64,000 bases of DNA from an uncultured Collinsella sp. (GCA_958445895.1 CAUCTV010000002.1:30681-94680); one strand, 5' to 3'. Counted from the stretch's first letter, positions 1-8,617 are shown. Program-made: numbers and translations. The notes: generated by a model from the sequence alone, not told the origin.

Positions 1-51
1 GGCGAAGACGGGTGGGCGAGGTGTTACGGTCCGGATGGACGTTCGGTTTGA

Positions 52-1101
52 CTAGATGAACATCATGAACAGCTTGGCCATGACAAAGCTGATGAGTCCG
101 CAGGCGGGGAAGGTGAAGAACCAGGTGAACATCATGTCCTTGACGACGCCGAAGTTGATGGCCGAGAGGCGTTTGACGGCACCGACGCCCATGATGGCGC
201 AGGTCTTGATGTGCGTGGAGGACACGGGGATGCCGGTAAGGGTGGCAAGCAGCAGGTTCGCGGCGCCCGCCAGGTCGGCGGAGAAGCCCTGGTACTTTTC
301 GAGCTTGACCATGCTCTGGCCAACGGACTTGATGATGCGCTCGCCGCCCACGCTGGTGCCGATGCCCATGGTGGCCGAGCATAGCAGCATAATCCAGATG
401 GGGATGCCGGCATCGCCGACGCTCGTCTGGCCGCTGGCAAAGGCCACGCCTAAAAAGAGCACGCCGATGAACTTCTGTCCATCCTGCGCGCCGTGCATAA
501 AGCTCATGGCCGCAGCGCTCGCGATCTGAGCGTATTTAAAGAAGACATTGGCACGTCGCCTGTTGGCGGCGGCGAAAAGAATCGAGACGAGCTTGCACAG
601 GACCCAGCCCATGACAAAGCCCAGACCGATGGAGAGCGCCAGGCCGTAGATGACCTTCATCCACTCGTGGACGTTGACGCTGCTCGCACCGCCGAGGGCG
701 ATGGCGGCACCGGTCAGGCCGGCGATAAGGCTGTGGCTTTGCGAGGTGGGGATGCCAAAACGCGACGCTGTGGCGCCGTAGACGACGATGGAGAACAGCG
801 CCGCGCACAGACAGGCGAGCGCCATGGTGCTGTTTCCGCCAAAGTCGACAATATGGGAGATGGTGTTGGCGACGCTCGCGTTAAAGTGCGTCATGATGAG
901 CACGCCAAGGAAGTTGAATGCGGCACTCATGAGAATAGCGGCGCGGGCGGGCATGCAACGCGTAGTGACGCAGGTCGCGATGGCGTTGGGTGCGTCGGTC
1001 CATCCATTGACGAAGATGGCGCCGAGCGCGAGGATCACGGTGACGGCAAGGACTGGGTTCGACACAAGTTGGCCGAGGAAGGTTGAGAACGTTACGTCCA
1101 T
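52..1101 (-). CDS. pit: PiT-family inorganic phosphate transporter
   Basis: Low-affinity phosphate (metal-phosphate/H+ or Na+) symporter of the inner membrane. The 349-residue protein is hydrophobic almost throughout. It carries the N-terminal PiT signature NGWTDAPNAIAT near residue 32 and the matching C-terminal repeat PVSSTHIKTCAIMGVG near residue 295, the duplicated motif that defines the family. The start follows GAGAAAG on the minus strand. No PhoU-like DUF47 partner gene is seen on the visible side; the gene ends 51 bases from the window edge, so a partner could lie outside. Family assignment is secure; the coupling ion cannot be read from sequence. Confidence 0.93.
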   Translation of the reverse strand: MDVTFSTFLGQLVSNPVLAVTVILALGAIFVNGWTDAPNAIATCVTTRCMPARAAILMSAAFNFLGVLIMTHFNASVANTISHIVDFGGNSTMALACLCAALFSIVVYGATASRFGIPTSQSHSLIAGLTGAAIALGGASSVNVHEWMKVIYGLALSIGLGFVMGWVLCKLVSILFAAANRRRANVFFKYAQIASAAAMSFMHGAQDGQKFIGVLFLGVAFASGQTSVGDAGIPIWIMLLCSATMGIGTSVGGERIIKSVGQSMVKLEKYQGFSADLAGAANLLLATLTGIPVSSTHIKTCAIMGVGAVKRLSAINFGVVKDMMFTWFFTFPACGLISFVMAKLFMMFI

Positions 1102-1351
1102 ATATGGGCTTTCTCGAAGTTTGCAGGCACGTTACAGAAACATGATAAATCGTATCACCTCCTGCGGGTTTCTTTACCGAGTTCTGATGGGAGCAGTGAA
1201 TTTTTTGGCACTAAAAATGATTATTAGCCCTGTTGACCGTGGGTGTTCTTTTTGCTAACACACCATGAGGACACGTGCGCGCGCCCCAACACCCCAAAAC
1301 CACAGTCTGTTCGCTTTACAATATGCAAACATGCGTTCGATAATAGGAGGC

Positions 1352-1690
1352 ATGGAATATCGACAGACAGACGGCAAAACTCGGCGCGTGCACAAGCAGT
1401 ATGTGGACGTCGTGGCTCGCATTCTCGCGGGCGGACAGGTTGTGCCGGTTACCGTCTGCTGGGTTGACGGTCGCTGCTTTACGATTGACGAGATTGTCTC
1501 GTCCACTGGGTTTGGCCTGACGGTTCACGGCATTCGTACGGCGACTTATAAGGTTCGTTTTGGCGGACATGCGACCGAACTGTATCTGGAAGAGCAGACA
1601 CGCGAGCGACCGGATGGCTCGCAGACTCATCTGATGCGTTGGTGGGTGTGGGCGTTCGACCGAACACTCGAGAGCGAGCGCCGCAGGTAA
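1352..1690 (+). CDS. Small hypothetical protein
   Basis: A 112-residue soluble, basic protein that I do not recognise. I chose the ATG directly after AGGAGG rather than an upstream in-frame ATG at 1265, which has no ribosome binding site. The N-terminus (RVHKQYVDVVARI) is charged. The middle has alternating hydrophobic residues typical of beta strands, with the segment VVPVTVCWVDGRCFTIDEIV. The C-terminus contains an HLMRWWVWAFDRTLES stretch rich in Trp and Arg. It stands alone between the divergent phosphate transporter and the Bax-inhibitor-like gene, with 80 bases to the latter. A nucleic-acid-binding role is possible but unsupported. Confidence 0.75.
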   Translation: MEYRQTDGKTRRVHKQYVDVVARILAGGQVVPVTVCWVDGRCFTIDEIVSSTGFGLTVHGIRTATYKVRFGGHATELYLEEQTRERPDGSQTHLMRWWVWAFDRTLESERRR

Positions 1691-1770
1691 GAACGCGTGG
1701 CGTTCGGGTACAATGGCAAGAAACTTGTCAGCTACGGCGCCGTCGCGGTGCTTTTTGAAAGGACGAAATT

Positions 1771-2466
1771 ATGAACGATATCCAGGGCTATCAGAATGGC
1801 CCCATCGAGACCGGCGCAAGCCGTGCCAAGGAGATGTCGCCGCGCGCGTACAACCTTGTCATGTCTGCTCTGATCTTTTTGGGCTTTTGCGCCATGGGCG
1901 CCGGTGCTTACTTTACGAGCACCATGTCGTTTGCGCGCATGATGATGAGCGGCGCCGCTTTGCCGCTGGTCTTTGGCTCATTTATTTTGACCATCGTCGG
2001 CATGGTCATGATGTCGGCTGCTGCCAGCAAACAGTCCGTGGGCCTGTCACTCGTGGGCTACGTGGTCTTTGCGAGCACCTTTGGCCTGACGGCGTCGTTT
2101 GGTCTTGCCAACTACGACCTGCCTACCATTAACACCGCCTTTATCGCCACGGCCGCCATCACCTTTGTCTTTGGTGCGCTGGGCGTGACCTTCCCCAAGT
2201 TCTTCCAGCGTGTGTATGGCATTGGTTTTGGCATCCTGCTTGCCACGATTCTGGTCGAGATCGTGCTGATGCTCATGGGCGTTTCGCAGTCCATCACCGA
2301 CCTGATCGTGATCGTGGTGTTCGCCGGCTTCATCGGCTACGACACCTATGTGGCAACGACGGTGCCGCCCACGCTGCCCAACGCCGTGCTCATGGCATCC
2401 AACCTGTTCGTGGACATCATCAACGTGTTCCTGCGCATTCTGAACATCCTCGGCCGTCGCGATTAA
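1771..2466 (+). CDS. Bax inhibitor-1/YccA family membrane protein
   Basis: A 231-residue integral membrane protein of the Bax inhibitor-1 (UPF0005/YccA) family, whose bacterial members are proposed pH-sensitive calcium-leak channels or FtsH modulators. About seven hydrophobic segments follow a polar N-terminus of about 25 residues. The family's C-terminal features are present: GFIGYDTYVA near residue 185, and DIINVFLRILNILGRRD at the end, where the acidic pair in the last helices is characteristic. The ATG follows GAAAGGACGAAATT. A rho-independent terminator lies 48 bases downstream, so it is probably monocistronic. The physiological role is unknown. Confidence 0.9.
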   Translation: MNDIQGYQNGPIETGASRAKEMSPRAYNLVMSALIFLGFCAMGAGAYFTSTMSFARMMMSGAALPLVFGSFILTIVGMVMMSAAASKQSVGLSLVGYVVFASTFGLTASFGLANYDLPTINTAFIATAAITFVFGALGVTFPKFFQRVYGIGFGILLATILVEIVLMLMGVSQSITDLIVIVVFAGFIGYDTYVATTVPPTLPNAVLMASNLFVDIINVFLRILNILGRRD

Positions 2467-2513
2467 AGCGCGGCATTGCGATGCTTCCTGCCGGACGCGG
2501 TAAAACGATGTGA

Positions 2514-2541
2514 AAGGCGGTCCTTCGGGGCCGTCTTTTTT
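2514..2541 (+). terminator. Rho-independent terminator after the BI-1 gene
   Basis: GGCGGTCC-TTCG-GGGCCGTC stem with a UUCG tetraloop, followed by six T residues. Confidence 0.85.
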
Positions 2542-2606
2542 GTACGCGGCGGGGTATCATGGATGGGAAAAGCCGATAGCGGCAGCGACAGGAAAGGTGG
2601 CCATGT

Positions 2607-3740
2607 ATGGCAGACGTCGACAACAGGAACCGTAACCGCAGGTCCAACCGAGCGGGTCAGCCCAATCCCAAGCGCGAGGCCCGTGCCAAGGCCGCCGAGC
2701 GTCACGTGGCAACTGTGTCCGAAGCGTGCGCCAAGGATATCGAGCGTTCGCTTGCCGGTGTTCGCAAGTTTGACGGTATGCCTGCCGGCTTTGTCGCGGC
2801 GATGAAGGCCAAGGTTCAGAGTGCTGTGGCCGCCGAAGAACAGGTTGCCGAGGACGTCGAGGGCGCGGAGGCTGCCGAGACCGAGACGGCGCCCGAGACC
2901 GAGGCAGCGCCTGAGCCCGTCGAGGAGCCTGCCGAGGAAATCGCCGAAGCTGAGTCCGCGCCTGCTGAGGAGCCCGCTCCGGTTCTGCCTGAGGTCACCG
3001 TGCTCGATGCCTCCGCCACGCAGGCCATCCTGGACAACGGTCGTGGCTATGCGCAGTTCTGCGACATGGCCGTGCTCGCCTTTGCCTCGTTCACCAACCC
3101 GGGCGGTGGCTATATTCAGGGTTATCTGGGCCAGGAGGCCACGCTGTGCGCCGATTCGTATCTGTACAACGTTCTCGATAAGCAGCGTAAGTGGTACGGC
3201 GAGAACCGTCGCCGCAACATCAACTGCGAGCTCTATCGTAACCGCGCCCTGGTGGTGCCTGCGGTGCGCTTCGACCGCAACCACGTGCATGCATACGCCG
3301 ACGTGATCGTGGCCGCCGCGCCCAACGTTAGGCGCGCCCGCCAGGAGTATCGCGTGAGCGACGATGCTCTGCTGGATGCCCTGCGCGACCGCATTCGCTT
3401 TGTGCTTGCCATCTGCGATGAGCTTGGTCGCGAGAAGCTCGTGCTGGGTGCTTGGGGCTGCGACAACAACGGCTTTGATGCCGAGGCCGTGGCCGAGCTC
3501 TTCCGCAAGGAGCTCGCGTCGGGCGACTTCAAGGTCAAGCAGGTCTTCTTTGCCGTGCCCTCTACGCGCTGGGACGAGGACTTCGCCAAGTTCGAGCACG
3601 TGCTGGCAAACTTCCCCGAGCGCAACGAGGAGTCCTATGCTCAGGTTGCCGCCCGTACCGCAGCCGCCCGTGCCGCCGAGCAGGCTCAGGCCGCTGCCGA
3701 GGATGACGAGGATGACGACGACTGGCGCAAGTACCTGTAA
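2607..3740 (+). CDS. TIGR02452-type macrodomain / PARG-like protein with altered catalytic motif
   Basis: 377 residues. Residues 1-75 are basic and helical. Residues about 76-128 are an Ala/Glu/Pro-rich low-complexity linker. Residues about 130-350 match the TIGR02452 (microbial poly(ADP-ribose) glycohydrolase-like) fold: FTNPGGGYIQGYLGQEA, then VVAAAPNV, then GAWGCDNNGFDAEAVAELF. Known PARGs carry GGG-X6-8-QEE, in which the second Glu is catalytic. Here it reads QEA (residues 176-178), so the protein may bind ADP-ribose without hydrolysing it. The C-terminus is acidic (EDDEDDDD). Start ATG lies after GGAAAGG. Flanked by terminators, so a single-gene unit. Confidence 0.8.
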   Translation: MADVDNRNRNRRSNRAGQPNPKREARAKAAERHVATVSEACAKDIERSLAGVRKFDGMPAGFVAAMKAKVQSAVAAEEQVAEDVEGAEAAETETAPETEAAPEPVEEPAEEIAEAESAPAEEPAPVLPEVTVLDASATQAILDNGRGYAQFCDMAVLAFASFTNPGGGYIQGYLGQEATLCADSYLYNVLDKQRKWYGENRRRNINCELYRNRALVVPAVRFDRNHVHAYADVIVAAAPNVRRARQEYRVSDDALLDALRDRIRFVLAICDELGREKLVLGAWGCDNNGFDAEAVAELFRKELASGDFKVKQVFFAVPSTRWDEDFAKFEHVLANFPERNEESYAQVAARTAAARAAEQAQAAAEDDEDDDDWRKYL

Positions 3741-3766
3741 ACGGTGCTCGTGATGCGATATACCGA

Positions 3767-3800
3767 GCCGACGGGAGAGGCTGCTCCTGTCGGCTTTTTA
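3767..3800 (+). terminator. Rho-independent terminator
   Basis: GCCGACGGGAG / CTCCTGTCGGC stem with one G-T pair, then TTTTTATT. It ends 19 bases before the next ATG. Confidence 0.85.
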
Positions 3801-3818
3801 TTGAGTGGGGAGCTTACG

Positions 3819-4478
3819 ATGAAAAACGTTCTGTGCTTTGGTGACAGCAACACCTATGGTTACGATCCGGCGGGCATGCGCGACGGTACCGCGGTGCGCT
3901 ATGCGCAGGATGTGCGCTGGTGTGGCGTGGTCCAACGTGACTTAGGCGAGGGCTGGCATGTAATTGAAGAAGGTCTAAATGGTCGCACGACGGTACGCGA
4001 CGACATGTGCCATCTGGACACTAACCTCAACGGCATTCGCGCGCTTCCGATGCTGCTCGAGGCCCATAAGCCGCTGGACGCCATTGTGATCATGCTGGGC
4101 ACCAACGACTGTAAGACGGTCTTTAACGTGACAGCTTCCGATATCGCCCGTGGCGCCATGGCGCTGATTCGCGCCGTCCGCGCGTTTGCCTGGACCGATG
4201 CCGCGCCCTGCCCACGGATTCTGTTGATGGCGCCTATCAAGATTAAGCCGCAGATCGCCGACGTATATATGACCGATTTTGACGAGCATTCCGTAGAAGC
4301 CTCGGAGCATTTTGGTGAGTACTACGCGCATGTGGCTGAGCAGTTTGGTTGCGACTTTTTGAATGCCGCCGACTTTGCCGAGCCGGGCGATATCGACTAT
4401 CTGCATATGATGCCCGAAAGCCACGAGAGCTTGGGACATGCCGTGGCAGCCAAGCTCCAAGAGATGCTCGGTGAGTAG
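3819..4478 (+). CDS. SGNH/GDSL-family hydrolase (esterase)
   Basis: A 219-residue cytoplasmic SGNH hydrolase (no signal peptide) resembling the small aryl-esterase/acyltransferase group. Block I GDSNTYGYDP lies at residues 8-17 with the nucleophile Ser. The block II Gly is in GLNGRTTV. Block III is GTNDCK near residue 98. The C-terminal catalytic His is likely in PESHESLGHAVAAKL. I chose the ATG after GGGGAGC rather than an upstream in-frame ATG inside the preceding terminator. The substrate is not predictable from sequence. No operon partner is visible; repeats follow. Confidence 0.85.
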   Translation: MKNVLCFGDSNTYGYDPAGMRDGTAVRYAQDVRWCGVVQRDLGEGWHVIEEGLNGRTTVRDDMCHLDTNLNGIRALPMLLEAHKPLDAIVIMLGTNDCKTVFNVTASDIARGAMALIRAVRAFAWTDAAPCPRILLMAPIKIKPQIADVYMTDFDEHSVEASEHFGEYYAHVAEQFGCDFLNAADFAEPGDIDYLHMMPESHESLGHAVAAKLQEMLGE

Positions 4479-4533
4479 CGCGACCCAAAGCGGTACAAAA
4501 GTTTCCCTTGCGGCGGCTTGTTTCGCTGCTTTG

Positions 4534-4588
4534 TCTTGATCTGTAACAGTTCCAAGGCCGGAAACGGGCTAGATGTTACAGATTAAGA
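4534..4588. repeat. Stem-loop repeat, copy 1 of a tandem pair
   Basis: TCTTGATCTGTAACA at 4534-4548 pairs with TGTTACAGATTAAGA at 4574-4588 (one G-T). The same arm sequence recurs 26 bases further on. Confidence 0.85.
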
Positions 4589-4614
4589 TTATTTAGGTCG
4601 ATATCGGTCGTTTG

Positions 4615-4669
4615 TCTCGATCTGTAACATCTGGGCGGCTAAATCATCCCTATCTGTTACAGATCGAGA
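4615..4669. repeat. Stem-loop repeat, copy 2 of a tandem pair
   Basis: TCTCGATCTGTAACA at 4615-4629 pairs perfectly with TGTTACAGATCGAGA at 4655-4669. It has the same arm length and almost the same 25-base loop length as copy 1, but an unrelated loop sequence. Confidence 0.87.
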
Positions 4670-4679
4670 TATATGCAGG

Positions 4680-4713
4680 AACCGCCACAAAGGTGTCCTT
4701 TGCGGCGGTTTTG
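4680..4713 (+). terminator. Rho-independent terminator
   Basis: AACCGCC / GGCGGTT outer stem and AAAGG / CCTTT inner stem, followed by TTTT. The T-run is on the plus strand, so it serves the esterase gene side and not thiD. Confidence 0.7.
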
Positions 4714-4724
4714 GGCTGCGAATC

Positions 4725-5555
4725 TTAATACTGCCACATGTGGTTGACAGGGCCGGAGCCTTTGCCCATGTCAAAGCCAGCGGCGAGAGCGCCTGTCAGG
4801 TATGCCTTGCCCGCATTGACGGCATCGGCAAGATCCATGCCCTGGGCCAGCGCGCAGGCGATGGCGGACGAGAGCGTGCAGCCGGTGCCATGCGTGTTGC
4901 CGGTCTCGATGCGCTTGTGGCGGAACCACGTGGTGAGCGGATCGCCCAGGTGGTTGCCCTCGTCATCGAGCGGTGCGGGCTCGGCTAGCACATCGTTGGC
5001 CTCATTGACGAAATGCCCGCCCTTAACGAGGGACGCGCATCCAAAGCGGCGGGTGAGAAGCATGGCGGCATTTTGCTGCGTGCGCTCGGAATCGACTTCG
5101 TAATCGAGCAGCGCCATGGCCTCGGGAATATTGGGCGTGATGACGGTCGCCAGCGGGAACAGACGACGCGTGAGTGCCTCGGAGGCATCCTCGGCAATCA
5201 AGCGCGCGCCCGAGGTGGCGACCATGACGGGGTCGACGACCACGTTCGTTGCGTTCCAAGCGCTCAAGCGGTCTGCGATGACTTCGATAATCTCGGCAGA
5301 GGAGACCATGCCAATCTTGACGGCGCTGGGGCGGATATCGTCAAAGACGGCGTCAATTTGCGCGGCTACGATACCTGGCGAGATATCCTGCACGGCGGTG
5401 ACGCCCAGTGTGTTTTGCGCTGTGATGGCGGTGATGGCCGTCTCGGCATACAGGCGGTGCGCCGTGATGGTCTTGATGTCGGCCTGAATGCCGGCACCGC
5501 CGCTGGAATCGGATCCCGCGATGGATAGAACGGCGGGTACCTTACTGCGATCCAT
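4725..5555 (-). CDS. thiD: Hydroxymethylpyrimidine/phosphomethylpyrimidine kinase
   Basis: Phosphorylates HMP and HMP-phosphate to HMP-pyrophosphate in thiamine biosynthesis. 276 residues, ribokinase fold, full family length. The N-terminal SIAGSDSSGGAGIQADIKT substrate/nucleotide motif is intact, VDPVMVATSG lies near residue 108, and the C-terminal NTHGTGCTLSSAIA motif holds the anion hole and catalytic Asp region. It runs in the same direction as thiC, 178 bases downstream of the thiC stop. A TATAAT box on the minus strand (5602-5607) suggests its own promoter. No ThiE domain is fused. Confidence 0.95.
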   Translation of the reverse strand: MDRSKVPAVLSIAGSDSSGGAGIQADIKTITAHRLYAETAITAITAQNTLGVTAVQDISPGIVAAQIDAVFDDIRPSAVKIGMVSSAEIIEVIADRLSAWNATNVVVDPVMVATSGARLIAEDASEALTRRLFPLATVITPNIPEAMALLDYEVDSERTQQNAAMLLTRRFGCASLVKGGHFVNEANDVLAEPAPLDDEGNHLGDPLTTWFRHKRIETGNTHGTGCTLSSAIACALAQGMDLADAVNAGKAYLTGALAAGFDMGKGSGPVNHMWQY

Positions 5556-5601
5556 GTTCGCTCCCTTGTCCGGTCGGAATCAAATGGGTCTTTAAGCCTG
5601 C

Positions 5602-5607
5602 ATTATA
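5602..5607 (-). promoter_or_regulatory. -10 box of the thiD promoter
   Basis: Perfect TATAAT on the minus strand, 47 bases before the thiD start. No good -35 box is seen. Confidence 0.5.
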
Positions 5608-5612
5608 AAGAT

Positions 5613-5642
5613 GCCCGGGCCGGCTGTATGCCGATCCCGGGC
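5613..5642 (-). terminator. Possible terminator after thiC
   Basis: GCCCGGG / CCCGGGC 7-bp stem with a 16-base loop. On the minus strand it is followed only by ATCTTTAT, so termination may be weak. Confidence 0.4.
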
Positions 5643-5733
5643 GGGTGATGCAATCTTTACGCAAATGTAAGCAAATGTTCACATGTCAACAATTGACGAG
5701 CACCTTGTTGCCGATTGTGGCTCCAGTGACGCG

Positions 5734-7068
5734 TTAATCCTCCATGCCAAGATCGATCGTCGTGCCCTCGAACACCTTGTTGACGGTACGGACGGCGCAC
5801 ATCTTGCCACACATGGTGCAGGTGCCCTCGGTGGCGGCGGGGGATTCTTCGTAGCGTTTCTTGCCGGTGACCGGGTCGAGAGCACACTTCCACATGGCAT
5901 CCCAGTCGAGCTTGCGGCGTGCCTGGCCCATCTTGTCGTCCATGTCGCGGGCGTGCGGCACCTTCTTGGCGATATCGGCGGCGTGCGCGGCAATCTTAGT
6001 GGCCATGAGGCCATCGAGCACGTCCTGGGCGTTGGGCAGGCACAGGTGCTCGGCCGGCGTCACGTAGCACAGGAAGTCGGCACCGGAGCTGGCGGAGATG
6101 GCGCCGCCGATGGCAGCGGTGATGTGGTCGTAACCCGCGCCGATATCGGTCACCAGCGGCCCCAGCACATAGAACGGGGCATTGTGGCACAGGCGCTTCT
6201 GCAGTTTCATGTTGGCGGCGATCTCGTCGAGCGCCATGTGACCCGGGCCCTCGACCATGACCTGGACGCCGGCGGCCCAAGCGCGCTTGCACAGCTTGCC
6301 CAGCTCGATCATCTCAGCGGTCTCGGTGGCATCGTTGGAGTCGTAGAGGCAGCCCGGGCGGCAGGAGTCGCCGAGCGAAATCGTCACGTCGTACTCGTGG
6401 CAAATCTCGAGCAGCTCGTCAAAGTACTCGTAGAAGGGGTTTTCGTTGCCGGTGACCTCCATCCAGCCAAACAGCAGCGAGCCGCCGCGGCTTACGATGT
6501 TCATGAGGCGGCCGGTCTCCTTAAAGGTCTTGGTGACCGACTTGTTGATGCCGCAGTGGATGGTCATAAAGTCCACGCCATCCTCGGCGTGCGCGCGCAC
6601 GACCTCGAACAGGTCGTCCTTGGTCAGCTTGACCAGCGGCTTTTCCATGTAGCCGATGGCGTCGTACATGGGGACGGTGCCCACCATGAGCGGCGTCTCG
6701 TCGATGAGCTGCTGGCGGAACTGGCGCGTTTTGCCCGAGTTGGAAAGGTCCATGATGGCGTCGGCGCCAAAGTCCTCGGCGATCTTGACCTTCTTCCATT
6801 CCTCGGCGGCATCGGCCTTGTCGCCCGAGATGCCCAGGTTGACGTTGACCTTGGTGGACAGGCCCTCGCCGACACCAAAGGCGCGCATGCCCTTTTTGAT
6901 ATGCACGATGTTGGCGGGAATGGCGATGCGGCCGTCGGCCACGCGCTCGCGGATGTACTCGGGGTCGCGATGCTCGCGCTCGGCGACTTCCTTCATCTGC
7001 GGCGTGATCTGCCCGGCGCGGGCGAAGTCGATTTGCGTGACGAGCTTGGGCTCGGTCTGTGTGCTCAT
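5734..7068 (-). CDS. thiC: Phosphomethylpyrimidine synthase (short ThiC form)
   Basis: Radical-SAM enzyme converting aminoimidazole ribotide to HMP-phosphate for thiamine. 444 residues: the short form lacking the N-terminal domain of the about 600-residue enteric enzyme. IMDLSNSGKTRQFR, GTVPMYDAIGYMEK, SLGDSCRPGC and VEGPGHMALDEI are all ThiC hallmarks. The C-terminal cluster motif reads CTMCGKMC, i.e. C-x2-C-x3-C. The start MSTQTEP is chosen because AAGGGAG lies 8 bases before it; an upstream in-frame ATG lies within the riboswitch. The thi-box leader and thiD downstream argue for thiamine rather than benzimidazole (BzaF) synthesis. Confidence 0.93.
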   Translation of the reverse strand: MSTQTEPKLVTQIDFARAGQITPQMKEVAEREHRDPEYIRERVADGRIAIPANIVHIKKGMRAFGVGEGLSTKVNVNLGISGDKADAAEEWKKVKIAEDFGADAIMDLSNSGKTRQFRQQLIDETPLMVGTVPMYDAIGYMEKPLVKLTKDDLFEVVRAHAEDGVDFMTIHCGINKSVTKTFKETGRLMNIVSRGGSLLFGWMEVTGNENPFYEYFDELLEICHEYDVTISLGDSCRPGCLYDSNDATETAEMIELGKLCKRAWAAGVQVMVEGPGHMALDEIAANMKLQKRLCHNAPFYVLGPLVTDIGAGYDHITAAIGGAISASSGADFLCYVTPAEHLCLPNAQDVLDGLMATKIAAHAADIAKKVPHARDMDDKMGQARRKLDWDAMWKCALDPVTGKKRYEESPAATEGTCTMCGKMCAVRTVNKVFEGTTIDLGMED

Positions 7069-7076
7069 TGGCACGG

Positions 7077-7168
7077 CTCCCTTCGTTGGCATTACCCATA
7101 TCAGGTTTGCGGGTCAGGGCGGGCGCGCCCAGTCTCAGCCTGCCGTCTTGTCCTGCAAGCTCCCCGTT
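7077..7168 (-). promoter_or_regulatory. TPP riboswitch (thi box) controlling thiC
   Basis: Read on the minus strand, the leader holds the conserved thi-box blocks in order: GGGGAGC, then GGCTGAGACTGGG, then CTGACCCGCAAACCTGAT, then ATGGGTAATGCCAACGAAGG. The last block runs straight into the Shine-Dalgarno sequence AAGGGAG of thiC. The SD therefore sits in the closing part of the aptamer, consistent with TPP blocking translation initiation. Confidence 0.93.
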
Positions 7169-7239
7169 TATGTAATGGGCTCAAGTATAGCTCGAATGGG
7201 TACGATTGGCCTAACGAGCGTGCCTGTGGGGAGGCGAAC

Positions 7240-7761
7240 ATGGAAGACAAGCATCTATATCGAGAGACGCAATGGGATGTATCGGCCGAGGAAAGCCGTG
7301 CGCACCATGGCCTTGTCGCGATTGGTTTTGCGGTGCTTGCCGTGCTGGTGATTGCCTTTTGTATCTGGACGTTTGGCGGTCACGGCGGCGCTGCATGGGA
7401 GTTCGAGGCTGATGATAGTCTACCGATTATGACGATGAGGAGTACTGGCGGTAATGCCAATACGCTCGCCGTTCCGGGCGATTATTGGTATCCGCGCGAC
7501 GAGTTTGTGCAATTGCAACTGAGTGGCGGATCCATTCCGGGCGAAGAAATCGAACGCGTGACGTTTGATGCGACGCTCAAAACGCTGACGGTCGAGCTCA
7601 AAGATCAAGGGGATGTGCCTACGACTATGGATATCGCGCTGACGGAATGGCGCTTGGAGCCCCCATCGGGTGTTGCGGTGTCCGAGGTAGAGCACGTTAA
7701 GATTACCTATCAAGATGGCTCGACGAGCGAGATTGCAAAGGCCGATGGCTTGGCGGAGTAA
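7240..7761 (+). CDS. Single-pass membrane-anchored hypothetical protein
   Basis: 173 residues. A polar N-terminus of about 24 residues is followed by one membrane helix (VAIGFAVLAVLVIAFCIWTF, about residues 26-45), giving an N-in anchor. The rest, about 125 residues, is outside the cell, acidic and predicted mostly beta (LTVELKD, VEHVKITYQDGST). ATG follows GGGGAGGCGAAC. It diverges from thiC, whose promoter and riboswitch lie immediately upstream, and converges on yaaA 23 bases downstream. I do not recognise the family. Confidence 0.75.
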   Translation: MEDKHLYRETQWDVSAEESRAHHGLVAIGFAVLAVLVIAFCIWTFGGHGGAAWEFEADDSLPIMTMRSTGGNANTLAVPGDYWYPRDEFVQLQLSGGSIPGEEIERVTFDATLKTLTVELKDQGDVPTTMDIALTEWRLEPPSGVAVSEVEHVKITYQDGSTSEIAKADGLAE

Positions 7762-7784
7762 CGGGGTGTTTGGAAACGGCGGGC

Positions 7785-8594
7785 CTATTGTGCCTGCGCG
7801 TTCATGAAAACCAGGGTGTTTTTGTCTGAAAGCTCGGGGATGTGCCGATAGCCGATGTTGAATGCGGTAAGTTCGCTTACATCCTCGAGCTTGTTTTCTG
7901 CCATCCAGCGCACCATGGAGCCGCGTGCCTTTTTGCTGGCGGTCGAGCGCTGGATGGGCTTGCCGTTGCGGATGCCTTCGCCAAAGAGGCACGTGACGAC
8001 CGTGGCATCGGTGGTGAGGCGGGGCAGAACGGCTTTGGCGTATTCCGCGCTCGCGAGGTTGACGATCGTAGCGTTGGAGCCCGCCGGAGCGATGGCCCGT
8101 GCGAGCTTGTCGCCCCAAAACGCATAGAGGTCTGGGGCATCGTCGACGGCAAGCTTCGCGCCCATCTCCAGCCGATACGGTTCAACGGCATGAAAGGGGC
8201 GAACGCACCCGTAGAGGCCAGAGAGGATCCACAGGTGGCTTTGCAGCCATGCGAGCTGCGCGGAATCCATCACCTCGGGCGCCATGCTCTGGTATTGAAT
8301 GCCGTGGTAGGACATGACGGCAGGGGAGAGGTGACGGGCGAGTGCGGGATTGTCGAGATCGCCGTTTTTCAGGATGGGCCCAAACTCATGCAGGGTGTTG
8401 AGGCAAGGCCCCAGCAGTTTGTCACTCACGTTCCAGAGCGCCTGCAGACCTCCGCTGCCTTCATTCCGCTCGATATCTAGCAGTGCGCGGTGGAGGCGAG
8501 CCGTCTCGTGCGCAAAAGATGGAATGCCCAGGACTTCAAAAGCATCTTGGGCCGCACGCATCTGCTTGGCGGGCGAAATGATGACCTGCAGCAT
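7785..8594 (-). CDS. yaaA: YaaA-family peroxide stress protein
   Basis: 269 residues of the YaaA/DUF328 family, which in E. coli binds DNA and limits intracellular iron during peroxide stress. It starts with the family N-terminus MLQVIISPAKQM. It contains YHGIQYQSMAPEVM, LWILSGLYGCVRPFHAVEPYRLEMG and FGEGIRNGKPIQRSTASKKARG, in the expected order and at full length (E. coli 258). The start is preceded by GAGGAGAG; the open frame continues upstream but without a binding site. A palindrome (8618-8684) separates it from the peptidase gene. Confidence 0.92.
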   Translation of the reverse strand: MLQVIISPAKQMRAAQDAFEVLGIPSFAHETARLHRALLDIERNEGSGGLQALWNVSDKLLGPCLNTLHEFGPILKNGDLDNPALARHLSPAVMSYHGIQYQSMAPEVMDSAQLAWLQSHLWILSGLYGCVRPFHAVEPYRLEMGAKLAVDDAPDLYAFWGDKLARAIAPAGSNATIVNLASAEYAKAVLPRLTTDATVVTCLFGEGIRNGKPIQRSTASKKARGSMVRWMAENKLEDVSELTAFNIGYRHIPELSDKNTLVFMNAQAQ

Positions 8595-8617
8595 GGACTC
8601 TCCTCTGCCAAAAAGGA

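Noticed and set aside
5734..7068. BzaF-type hydroxybenzimidazole synthase instead of ThiC
   Set aside because: The leader is a clear TPP riboswitch and thiD follows, so thiamine synthesis is the better call despite the short length.
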